5,527 bases of DNA from Alphaproteobacteria bacterium (lineage in GTDB: Bacteria; Pseudomonadota; Alphaproteobacteria; Paracaedibacterales; CAIULA01), in the NCBI GenBank assembly GCA_019751935.1, contig JAIEMR010000196.1, positions 1 to 5,527 on the forward strand, in the 5' to 3' direction. Of the stretch, positions 1 through 5,527 are shown in pieces. A model generated the notes under the pieces. That model had not been told where the DNA came from. It worked only from the letters and a program-made list of their open reading frames with translations, and did not search any database. The translations under genes and the position numbers were made by a program. Position 1 is the first letter of the stretch. Each line of letters starts with the position of its first letter.

Positions 1-693
1 TACCTTTAAGTCCGCAAAACCTTCGCTAACAAGCGCTTCAAGATTGCTCTCGCAGCCATTTAAAATCGCATTCTGCTGAGTAACCCGCACTGATTCAGGG
101 TCATTGTCCACCCCTAAAACCTTCCCCATAGGCCACGTTTTCGCCATAGCGATTGCTAAAATCCCAGAACCGCAACCCATATCAAGCATTTTGGAAAATT
201 GATGGTCATTTGCAAGTCCATCTAGTGCTAATAAGCACCCACTGGTTGTTGGATGCTCGCCGCTGCCAAAGGCAGTTGCTGCATCAATTTTAAGCGAAAT
301 CAGATTAGGATCAGTTGGATCAGGATTATGACTGCCATAAACATAATAGCGCCCTAATTGACGGGGCTCTAGCTGTTGATAGCAAACTGAAAGCCAATCG
401 GCATTATCAACTTCCTCGATGGTAAAAACAGGGACAGGGATTTCCAAAAGAGCAGCTAAGGTTTCAAGCTTCGTTTGAATATCTTTATCTAAGGGACGTA
501 CCTTGCTATACCCTTGCAGGAAAAATTCACTGGCAATTGGAAAACCCTGATCATCAATATCTAAGGATGGCAATGCATCATCGCATTCGCACCAGCTGAT
601 GGCCTGCATGTCCATATTTTCTAACAGCTGAACCGCAGCATAGATGCCACAATGATGAATACGAATACCAACAGACCAAAGTAGACCCTTCAT
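1..693 (-). CDS. prmA: Ribosomal protein L11 methyltransferase PrmA, 3' end cut off by window
   Basis: This gene encodes the cytoplasmic enzyme that uses S-adenosylmethionine to methylate ribosomal protein L11. The frame is open from the ATG at 693 to base 1, giving 231 codons. Visible landmarks are GRYYVYGSH (residues 114-122), a block I associate with alphaproteobacterial PrmA; FGSGEHPTT (142-150), the PrmA signature that usually reads FGTGxHxTT; SAM motif I LDMGCGSG (170-177); and the acidic-loop region GVDNDPESV (194-202), followed by N208 and NG (212-213). Family members are about 280-300 aa, so some 50-70 C-terminal residues, including the late catalytic motif, lie outside the window. 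The start is supported by AAAGG 8 nt upstream, inside the end of uvrD. Only 3 nt separate the two genes, so translation is probably coupled. The N-terminal substrate-recognition part is divergent, as is common. The family assignment is firm; L11 as substrate is taken from the family. Confidence 0.93.
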   Translation of the reverse strand, partial: MKGLLWSVGIRIHHCGIYAAVQLLENMDMQAISWCECDDALPSLDIDDQGFPIASEFFLQGYSKVRPLDKDIQTKLETLAALLEIPVPVFTIEEVDNADWLSVCYQQLEPRQLGRYYVYGSHNPDPTDPNLISLKIDAATAFGSGEHPTTSGCLLALDGLANDHQFSKMLDMGCGSGILAIAMAKTWPMGKVLGVDNDPESVRVTQQNAILNGCESNLEALVSEGFADLKV

Positions 694-696
694 GAT

Positions 697-2853
697 TTAC
701 GCCTTTGAAACAAATTCAGCGATGATTTTTTTAGAACCTGCATCATCGAATTCAATATCCAGTCTATCACCTTCCATCTCCATAACCTCGCCGTATCCAA
801 ACTTTTGATGAAAAACCCGATCGCCAATTTGAAAAGAATGCAAGGTGATCGTTTTGTCTAAAAAGGAAGGTTTTGAATTTCTAAAATCAACAACAGTCTT
901 ACGATGTAAAGAAACCGGAGGCGCCGAAACTTCGCCGCCATTGGCGTTAATGTGAACCGAATGTGCTAAGGGGATCTCTTTTACAAACCTGGATGGAATT
1001 GCAGTTTGCCAGCCTTGATGCATGCGGCGTTGGAAACAATATGTGATAATGGCCTTTTTGCGGGCACGGCTAATGCCAACGTAGCCCAGGCGTCTTTCTT
1101 CCTCAAGGCCAGACTCGCCGCTGTCTTGAAGAGTGCGCGGGTGAGGAAACAGCCCCTCTTCCCAGCCAGCAAGGAACGCAATGTTAAATTCTAATCCCTT
1201 AGCTGAATGAAGGGTCATTAAGCTAACAACCTCTCGTTCCGCATGTTGATTGTTATCCATAACCAAACTCACATGTTCTAAAAAGCCTTGGATATATTCA
1301 AATTCTTCTAAGGCTCTTACAAATTCCTTTAAGTTCTCAAGCCTGCCGGGGGCATCCGCTGATTTATCCTCGCGCCACATGGTTGTGTAACCCGATTCAT
1401 CCAAAACAATCTTGGCAATCTCAACGTGGGGTTCCTTATCTAACAAAGACCGCCAACGATCCATGTCCTCAAAAAATCGACGCAGCGCAATTCTGGCAGC
1501 GCCCTTTTCAGAGGTTTCTGCGTAATACCGTGCAGCTCTGGAGAGCGAAATCCCCTGCTCACGCGCCAAAATATGAATGGCTTGTACAGTTGTGTTACCA
1601 ATGCCGCGTTTGGGAACGTTAATAATCCGCTCAAAGGCAAGACCATCATCCGGTTGCACCAAGAGCCTCAAATAAGCCAACGCATCTCTGATTTCCATGC
1701 GTTCATAAAACCTGGGGCCGCCGACAACGCGGTAAGGAATGCCGAGTTTTAAAAAGCGTTCTTCAAATTCACGGGTTTGAAAACCAGCACGAACCAAAAC
1801 AGCCATTTGCCCCAAGGACTCTCCTTGACGTTGCAGCGTTTCAATTTCATCGCCAATGAATCTCGCTTCATCCATCGAATCCCAGGTTCCGCGGATTAAA
1901 ACAGGCTCGCCTTCACTTTTATCATTGGTCCAAAGGGTTTTGCCAAGGCGTCCCTGGTTATGGGCAATTAGGCCGCTTGCAGCCCCTAAGATATGAGAGG
2001 TTGAACGATAATTTTGCTCTAAGCGAATGACCGTAGCACCTGGAAAATCTTTTTCGAATTTTAAAATGTTCCCAACCTCAGCGCCGCGCCATCCGTAGAT
2101 TGACTGGTCATCATCGCCAACGCAGCAAAGATTATTGGACCCTTGCGCCAGTAGGCGAAGCCACAAATACTGTGCAACGTTAGTGTCTTGATACTCATCC
2201 ACCAATAAATAGCGAAACTTTTCCTGATAAGAGCTTAAAACATCCGGTTTTTGTTTAAAAAGCGTCAACGTCAATAGCAAAAGGTCGCCAAAATCAACAG
2301 CATTTAAAACCTGAAGACGGCCTTGGTATTGTTCATAAACCCTACCTGCTAAATCGTGTTCGCCCCGCTTGACTTGTTCAAAAGTCAGTCCTCTGTCTTT
2401 CCAACGGCTGATAATTGAAAGAATTAGCCTTGGTGGATGCTGACGGTCATCGATATTTTCAGCCTTGAGAATTTGCTTGATTAACCTTAGCTGGTCATCG
2501 GTATCAAGAATCGTGAAATTAGGCTGCAGACCAACCCATTCCGCATGACTGCGCAAAATACGCACACACAAAGAGTGAAACGTCCCAAGCCACATTCCTT
2601 CAATAGAACGACCCAGCAAATGACTGATGCGTTCTTTCATTTCCTGGGCTGCTTTGTTCGTAAAAGTCACAGCCAAGATCTGACCGGGATAGGCAAGGTT
2701 TTGATTTAAGATATGCACAAGGCGCGTGGTTAAAACCCGAGTTTTACCTGTCCCTGCCCCAGCTAAAACCAGAACGGGACCTTCGGTTGCCTCTATTGCC
2801 GCGCGCTGCGCTTCATTAAGATTAGAAAGATAATCGGGGTCTGGATCTGACAT
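697..2853 (-). CDS. uvrD: UvrD/PcrA-type ATP-dependent 3'-5' DNA helicase
   Basis: A superfamily 1A helicase that unwinds DNA in nucleotide excision and mismatch repair and clears RNA polymerase or recombinase from DNA. Numbering from the ATG at 2853 (718 aa, close to the roughly 720 of E. coli UvrD): Q motif LNEAQ (12-16), Walker A GAGTGKT (32-38), Walker B DEYQDT (219-224), motif III GDDDQSIYGWRGA (246-258), motif IV QNYRS (280-284), motif V TLHSAKGLEF (547-556), motif VI YVGISRA (591-597). A C-terminal Tudor-like module (about 674-710, IGDRVFHQKFGYGEV then DIEFDDAGSKKI) matches the region that contacts RNA polymerase in PcrA/UvrD. All catalytic motifs are intact; Ser replaces the usual Thr in YVGITRA. 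The ATG is preferred because it gives the usual short leader before the Q motif and has AGGG 6 nt upstream, but an in-frame GTG at 2877 is also possible. It sits between rpmE and prmA. Confidence 0.96.
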   Translation of the reverse strand: MSDPDPDYLSNLNEAQRAAIEATEGPVLVLAGAGTGKTRVLTTRLVHILNQNLAYPGQILAVTFTNKAAQEMKERISHLLGRSIEGMWLGTFHSLCVRILRSHAEWVGLQPNFTILDTDDQLRLIKQILKAENIDDRQHPPRLILSIISRWKDRGLTFEQVKRGEHDLAGRVYEQYQGRLQVLNAVDFGDLLLLTLTLFKQKPDVLSSYQEKFRYLLVDEYQDTNVAQYLWLRLLAQGSNNLCCVGDDDQSIYGWRGAEVGNILKFEKDFPGATVIRLEQNYRSTSHILGAASGLIAHNQGRLGKTLWTNDKSEGEPVLIRGTWDSMDEARFIGDEIETLQRQGESLGQMAVLVRAGFQTREFEERFLKLGIPYRVVGGPRFYERMEIRDALAYLRLLVQPDDGLAFERIINVPKRGIGNTTVQAIHILAREQGISLSRAARYYAETSEKGAARIALRRFFEDMDRWRSLLDKEPHVEIAKIVLDESGYTTMWREDKSADAPGRLENLKEFVRALEEFEYIQGFLEHVSLVMDNNQHAEREVVSLMTLHSAKGLEFNIAFLAGWEEGLFPHPRTLQDSGESGLEEERRLGYVGISRARKKAIITYCFQRRMHQGWQTAIPSRFVKEIPLAHSVHINANGGEVSAPPVSLHRKTVVDFRNSKPSFLDKTITLHSFQIGDRVFHQKFGYGEVMEMEGDRLDIEFDDAGSKKIIAEFVSKA

Positions 2854-2890
2854 ACTATGCCCTGATGGGAATGCCACGTGCCGACCCCTT
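2854..2890 (-). promoter_or_regulatory. Two competing ribosome binding sites for uvrD
   Basis: Reading on the minus strand, AAGGGG (2890-2885) lies 7 nt before an in-frame GTG at 2877, and AGGG (2863-2860) lies 6 nt before the ATG at 2853. Either could start the helicase; the GTG would add eight residues (MAFPSGHS). I favour the ATG because of codon preference and the usual family N-terminus, but the upstream site is the stronger match to the anti-Shine-Dalgarno sequence. The spacing to the rpmE stop (2901) is 23 nt for GTG or 47 nt for ATG. Confidence 0.5.
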
Positions 2891-2900
2891 TTTTAGAAAT

Positions 2901-3131
2901 TTATTTAGAAGACGCACCAAAGTTTTGGTAACGCTTTGTGAACTTGCTGATTTGTCCAGCCATATCAAGAAGCTTATGACCTGCACCAGTCCAAGCTGGG
3001 TGAGACTTTGGATCAATATCAAGCTGCATTGTATCGCCTTCTTTACCCCAGGTACTACGTGTTTCAAAGGTTGTACCATCTGTCATAACGACTTTAATTT
3101 TGTGGTAATCGGGATGAATATCTTTTTTCAT
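2901..3131 (-). CDS. rpmE: 50S ribosomal protein L31, cysteine-free form
   Basis: A 76-residue component of the large ribosomal subunit that helps bridge the 50S and 30S subunits. The sequence begins [12 protein letters not shown] and contains the family landmarks STWGKEGDT (26-34), the block [12 protein letters not shown] (38-49) and the basic end FTKRYQNFG (64-72). It has no cysteine at all, so it lacks the four-Cys zinc site of E. coli L31; this zinc-independent form is common in alphaproteobacteria. Its length is normal. The Shine-Dalgarno region before the ATG is weak (only a GAG-like element about 7 nt upstream). It is the first gene of the apparent rpmE-uvrD-prmA run and lies 88 nt downstream of the kinase stop on the same strand, with no clear terminator between. 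Confidence 0.95.
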   Translation of the reverse strand: MKKDIHPDYHKIKVVMTDGTTFETRSTWGKEGDTMQLDIDPKSHPAWTGAGHKLLDMAGQISKFTKRYQNFGASSK

Positions 3132-3179
3132 TTTCTACTCAGAACTTTCGGATTATTTACTGCTATTTGTAGCTCAAAT

Positions 3180-3208
3180 CCTATACGGGAGGCAATCTTT
3201 TTTTACAA
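3180..3208 (-). promoter_or_regulatory. Possible sigma-70-like promoter for rpmE-uvrD-prmA
   Basis: On the minus strand, TTGTAA (3208-3203) and TATAGG (3185-3180) are separated by exactly 17 nt, each matching four of six consensus bases. The expected start of transcription is around 3172, giving a leader of about 40 nt before the L31 ATG. It lies in the 88-nt gap between the kinase stop and rpmE. This is a by-eye match only; AT-rich gaps yield such matches by chance. Confidence 0.35.
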
Positions 3209-3219
3209 AAGTCTTAAGA

Positions 3220-4506
3220 TTATCTAGGATTACTCGGAGTTTTATCAATAACCGGAAAACTAAGGATAAAGGTTGTGTGTTCGCCCTCAATAGCTTTGCA
3301 AGTGATGTTCCCTTTAAATCGCTGCATTGCTGATTTACAAAATGCCAAACCAATGCCGGTTCCATGTTGGGTTTTCGAATAAAAACGATCGAAAACATAA
3401 GGCACCATCGATGCTGGCATACCAAGGCCTGTATCCTTAAAGATTAACCGATTTTCTCTGGGGCCTGATTCTAGAGTAATATAAATCCCCCCCTTACCAG
3501 CAGCCAAAACATAATAAAGAGCATTTTTCAAAAGGTTAAAAATGACATGCTTGAAAAGTGTTTTATCACCTTTGAATTCAAAATTATTGGCTAGGTCAAA
3601 ATGAATAAGTGCTTGCTCTGGTTCAGCCAAAGGATAGTTTTTAATAGCGTCTTTGACACAATCTGCGACTGATAATACGTCTTTCGCCTCTAGATCTGAG
3701 ACATCCTTTAGGTTCATTAAAATCATATCGATGATAGTAAAAGCACTTTTTGTTGTTGCATGAATGGATTCCGGAACACTTAAAAGATAAGGATCAGGTT
3801 TAACGGGCTGGTTATTATCAGAAGCTTCAAATAGTTCATCAACCGAATTCTTTAAGGCAGACCCTATCATTGAAATAGCCGATAAAGGGGTCCGCATTTC
3901 ATGAGCAATGGCCCCACCCAGCATTTTCATAGAGGCCAGCTTTTCTTCTTGGATATGTTCGTTTTTGTTGAAGAAAAGAGTTATATAAACTAACGGACTT
4001 ACATAGACGATTACCAGTTGCCAGAAATTAGAAGGTAATGCGGGATTTGGGACTGTAAAAGAGAAAGCTAACCACGCTAAAAAGCATCCGAGGATAGAAA
4101 GAAAAAGGCTTTCTTTCCACTTAACAAATAAAGATAAAAGCACTAATCCAACAAGAGCATTAATTTGCCATATGTTGGAATCAGGGTTGTGAAAGAGCAT
4201 AAAGAAGAAGAAAAATGGCAAAGATATAATCAAAGTTACATAAAGAACTAACGGCAAAAAGGATTGTAAGGTTGTTGGCCACTTATTTCGCATTACAAGC
4301 GATAATCCTAAAAAACCTATGATTAATCTTAAAGAAAGGCTTTCATATCCGTTTGGAGATGCGAATAGTGAATTTATAAAATAGAAAGTTGGATAAGCAA
4401 TAATCAAAAAGAAACCAAAAACAGTTAAATGTCTTTCAAGATCAACTGCGGTCTTTTTTGCCTTAGCAAGAACCTTTGAGAACATCCCATTAAAAATGGC
4501 AATCAT
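3220..4506 (-). CDS. CqsS/LqsS-family membrane sensor histidine kinase without receiver domain
   Basis: A 428-aa kinase likely to sense a diffusible alpha-hydroxyketone-type signal at the inner membrane and to phosphorylate a separate response protein. The N-terminal third holds about six hydrophobic segments (near 28-47, 57-72, 83-104, 112-128, 132-150, 160-179). Blocks match Vibrio CqsS as I recall it: GYESLSLR (53-60) with SYENLGLR, LPFFFFF (96-102) with LPFFFAF, and IW (112-113) with the IW of its ligand region. The HisKA box AHEMRTP (201-207) gives phospho-acceptor H202, with E203 and T206 as in kinases that also act as phosphatases. The ATPase domain shows N-box HVIFNLLKNALYY (320-332), G1 DTGLGM (358-363), F-box VFDRFY (371-376) and G2 GTGIGLA (382-388). 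CqsS continues into a receiver, but this protein stops, like Legionella LqsS. AAGG lies 12 nt before the ATG, rather far, inside the methyltransferase end; the 7-nt gap suggests translational coupling. Confidence 0.85.
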   Translation of the reverse strand: MIAIFNGMFSKVLAKAKKTAVDLERHLTVFGFFLIIAYPTFYFINSLFASPNGYESLSLRLIIGFLGLSLVMRNKWPTTLQSFLPLVLYVTLIISLPFFFFFMLFHNPDSNIWQINALVGLVLLSLFVKWKESLFLSILGCFLAWLAFSFTVPNPALPSNFWQLVIVYVSPLVYITLFFNKNEHIQEEKLASMKMLGGAIAHEMRTPLSAISMIGSALKNSVDELFEASDNNQPVKPDPYLLSVPESIHATTKSAFTIIDMILMNLKDVSDLEAKDVLSVADCVKDAIKNYPLAEPEQALIHFDLANNFEFKGDKTLFKHVIFNLLKNALYYVLAAGKGGIYITLESGPRENRLIFKDTGLGMPASMVPYVFDRFYSKTQHGTGIGLAFCKSAMQRFKGNITCKAIEGEHTTFILSFPVIDKTPSNPR

Positions 4507-4513
4507 TTTATAG

Positions 4514-5332
4514 CTATACCTTTTTTACGTTTTGTTTGGTGCATAGTATTACATAGTTTAGAAAATATCCATCCAATTCTTCAGCGAATAAATCGATCCC
4601 TTTTTTTGTCTTCACTTGAAAAGAATCAGTAATTTTCAAACCACATAAGTTAACCCATTTCTCAGCGTCGTTTATGGTATCCCAAGAAATATAATGCATT
4701 GGTATTAAAGGACCAATAGGTAAGGACAATATAAAGCTCGAATGAGAAGAGCTTAACTTAACAAACTGCTTTAAACATTCTGTTGGTTGATTGGAATGCT
4801 CAATAGAATCTTGAAAGATATATAAATCATGGTCACCAACTAGCTTTTTAACATTATTCATATCTTCTTTAATAAATCTAATTGTATCTGTCCAGATTGG
4901 ACTCCAAAGTCCCAATAAATCCCTTGCAAAGTCTATTGCCGTTTGTGAAATATCACATAAAGTAATTATTCTCTTTTTCTCTTTTAGTGCCTCCCTTATG
5001 TATTGGGTAGGAACTCCAAATCCCACATCTAATATTGAAGAAGAATTTGACTTCTTTTTAAGAAGGCTAGAAATAGCTGCCTGACGCTCAATATGCCAAC
5101 TCCCTGATAAAAGATTATGCAGATGAAGAACAAAACGGATTGCATCCAACTCGTAAATCTCATTGCCATAAGAAGAAACATCCAGATCATACAACACATA
5201 TGCTTCAACAATCTCTTTAGTTGCAAGATGTAGCTTTTTTCTCAGCCCATCCAATTCATTTTTATGATACGGATTGTTCAAAATTGAATTGACTTGATCA
5301 ATTAATGTCTTTCGTTTTGTTAATTTATCCAT
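4514..5332 (-). CDS. Class I SAM-dependent methyltransferase, substrate unknown
   Basis: A 272-aa soluble protein with a Rossmann-type SAM-binding core in the middle. Motif I is LDVGFGVPT (101-109), with the usual DxGxG but V-P in place of the third glycine region. An acidic residue for the SAM ribose follows in LCDIS (D127), then an acidic pair in KEDMN (E156, D157), and a motif IV/post-II element FQDSIEH (173-179) resembling the D-x-x-E-H of Methyltransf_11/23-type enzymes. About 95 mostly helical, charged N-terminal residues precede the core and could form a substrate cap. No signal peptide or membrane segment is seen. The ATG at 5332 is chosen over a TTG at 5335 because AAGG lies 7 nt upstream. 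It is the first gene of an operon with the CqsS-like kinase. The target could be a small signal molecule, a metabolite or a protein; I cannot name it. Base composition is markedly AT-rich compared with uvrD. Confidence 0.78.
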   Translation of the reverse strand: MDKLTKRKTLIDQVNSILNNPYHKNELDGLRKKLHLATKEIVEAYVLYDLDVSSYGNEIYELDAIRFVLHLHNLLSGSWHIERQAAISSLLKKKSNSSSILDVGFGVPTQYIREALKEKKRIITLCDISQTAIDFARDLLGLWSPIWTDTIRFIKEDMNNVKKLVGDHDLYIFQDSIEHSNQPTECLKQFVKLSSSHSSFILSLPIGPLIPMHYISWDTINDAEKWVNLCGLKITDSFQVKTKKGIDLFAEELDGYFLNYVILCTKQNVKKV

Positions 5333-5390
5333 CAAATTGCCTTTTCTGACAAAGAGCTTTGAGAAAATTTAAAGACCACAAAAATTGCGA

Positions 5391-5420
5391 AAGATAGAAG
5401 CAGTTTGTATTTTTTTTCAA
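5391..5420 (-). promoter_or_regulatory. Possible promoter of the methyltransferase-kinase operon
   Basis: On the minus strand TTGAAA (5420-5415) is followed after 18 nt by TATCTT (5396-5391), giving a leader of about 50 nt before the ATG at 5332. Its -35 element touches the left arm of the inverted repeat at 5419-5439, so a protein bound there would be positioned to act on this promoter. The match is by eye in an AT-rich gap. Confidence 0.35.
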
Positions 5421-5448
5421 CTTGTCAAACGTACAAGTTATCTATCAA
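5416..5448 (+). promoter_or_regulatory. Possible promoter of the divergent plus-strand gene
   Basis: TTCAAC (5416-5421) and TATCTA (5439-5444) are 17 nt apart; an alternative pairing is TTGTCA (5422-5427) with TATCAA (5443-5448) at 15 nt. In either case the candidate operator would overlap the core promoter, which is the classic arrangement for repression. The elements are weak matches, and the leader to the ATG at 5470 would be very short. Confidence 0.25.
5419..5439. promoter_or_regulatory. Perfect 7-7-7 inverted repeat, candidate operator between divergent genes
   Basis: AACTTGT (5419-5425) and its exact reverse complement ACAAGTT (5433-5439) flank a 7-nt spacer, forming a 21-bp dyad in the gap between the minus-strand operon and the plus-strand gene. 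The size and symmetry suit a dimeric regulator covering two major-groove turns. There is no following T-tract on either strand that would make it a terminator. The regulator is unknown and none is encoded in the window. Confidence 0.5.
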
Positions 5449-5469
5449 GAACCTGGAGGATTTTATCAA

Positions 5470-5527
5470 ATGGGTTTCGGTAAAAAACTACATCTCTTAA
5501 ATTCACTTTCGCATGACTATCCTCCTG
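5470..5527 (+). CDS. Start of an unidentified plus-strand gene, cut off by window end
   Basis: Nineteen codons are visible, beginning MGFGKKLHLLNSL and still open at the window edge. The start is well supported: GGAGG (5455-5459) lies 10 nt before the ATG and an in-frame stop (TAG, 5395-5397) bounds the frame upstream. The short peptide has a basic, mildly hydrophobic start but not enough length to call a signal sequence or a family. It is transcribed away from the methyltransferase-kinase operon and shares its intergenic region and the inverted repeat. Its identity could decide what the neighbouring kinase is for; I do not recognise it. Confidence 0.55.
   Translation, partial: MGFGKKLHLLNSLSHDYPP

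Noticed and set aside
1006..1622. Plus-strand open frames opposite the helicase gene
   Set aside because: They are antisense to strongly conserved helicase motifs, with low-complexity translations and no family resemblance.
3162..3173. Small hairpin GCTA-TTTG-TAGC between kinase gene and rpmE
   Set aside because: The stem is only 4 bp, flanking bases do not pair, and no T-tract follows, so it cannot be supported as a terminator.
2865..3227. Plus-strand open frame of 120 codons opposite rpmE
   Set aside because: It lies over a clear L31 gene and the adjacent gap, has no recognisable domain and reads as an antisense shadow.
4483..4485. Alternative kinase start at the eighth codon (ATG at 4485)
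   Set aside because: No Shine-Dalgarno at a usable distance; the first ATG gives an N-terminus of similar length to CqsS and keeps the close coupling to the upstream gene.
4487..4499. Short inverted repeat CCATT-AAA-AATGG just inside the kinase start
   Set aside because: Five-base arms in AT-rich coding sequence are expected by chance; it does not clearly mask the ribosome binding site.
1..5527. CRISPR arrays, tRNA or rRNA genes, insertion sequences, prophage genes
   Set aside because: No spaced direct repeats, cloverleaf-like segments, transposase motifs or terminal inverted repeats were found on reading both strands.

Overview
The window reads as a piece of an alphaproteobacterial chromosome with fairly low GC. 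My hand counts on sampled lines give mid-40s percent GC in the helicase gene and roughly 25-40 percent in the right half. The best taxonomic hints are PrmA, which carries a GR-(F/Y)-(F/Y)-V-x-G-S-H block ahead of its SAM-binding core as I know it from alphaproteobacterial PrmA, and a cysteine-free ribosomal protein L31 of alphaproteobacterial type. The AT bias would suit a host-associated lineage such as Holosporales, but that is inference.

Left half (1-3131), minus strand: a compact housekeeping run in the order rpmE (L31), uvrD/pcrA-type DNA helicase, prmA (ribosomal protein L11 methyltransferase, cut by the window start). Gaps are short: 23 or 47 nt between rpmE and uvrD depending on the uvrD start, and 3 nt between uvrD and prmA. 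This looks like one transcription unit joining ribosome biogenesis and maturation with DNA repair.

Right half (3220-5332), minus strand: a two-gene operon made of a class I SAM-dependent methyltransferase and, 7 nt downstream, a six-TM membrane histidine kinase. By hand comparison with Vibrio cholerae CqsS recalled from memory, the kinase is a member of the CqsS/LqsS family, which senses alpha-hydroxyketone signals (CAI-1/LAI-1). It ends after the ATPase domain and has no receiver, so it must hand its phosphate to a separate partner that is not visible here.

Right edge (5333-5527): a divergent intergenic region of about 137 bp holding a perfect 7-7-7 inverted repeat (5419-5439), followed by the start of a plus-strand gene (5470 onward) with a strong Shine-Dalgarno sequence. 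Only 19 codons are visible and I do not recognise it. The methyltransferase/kinase pair, the operator-like palindrome and the divergent gene together form the candidate system of interest: a possible alpha-hydroxyketone-type signalling module outside its best-known gammaproteobacterial hosts.
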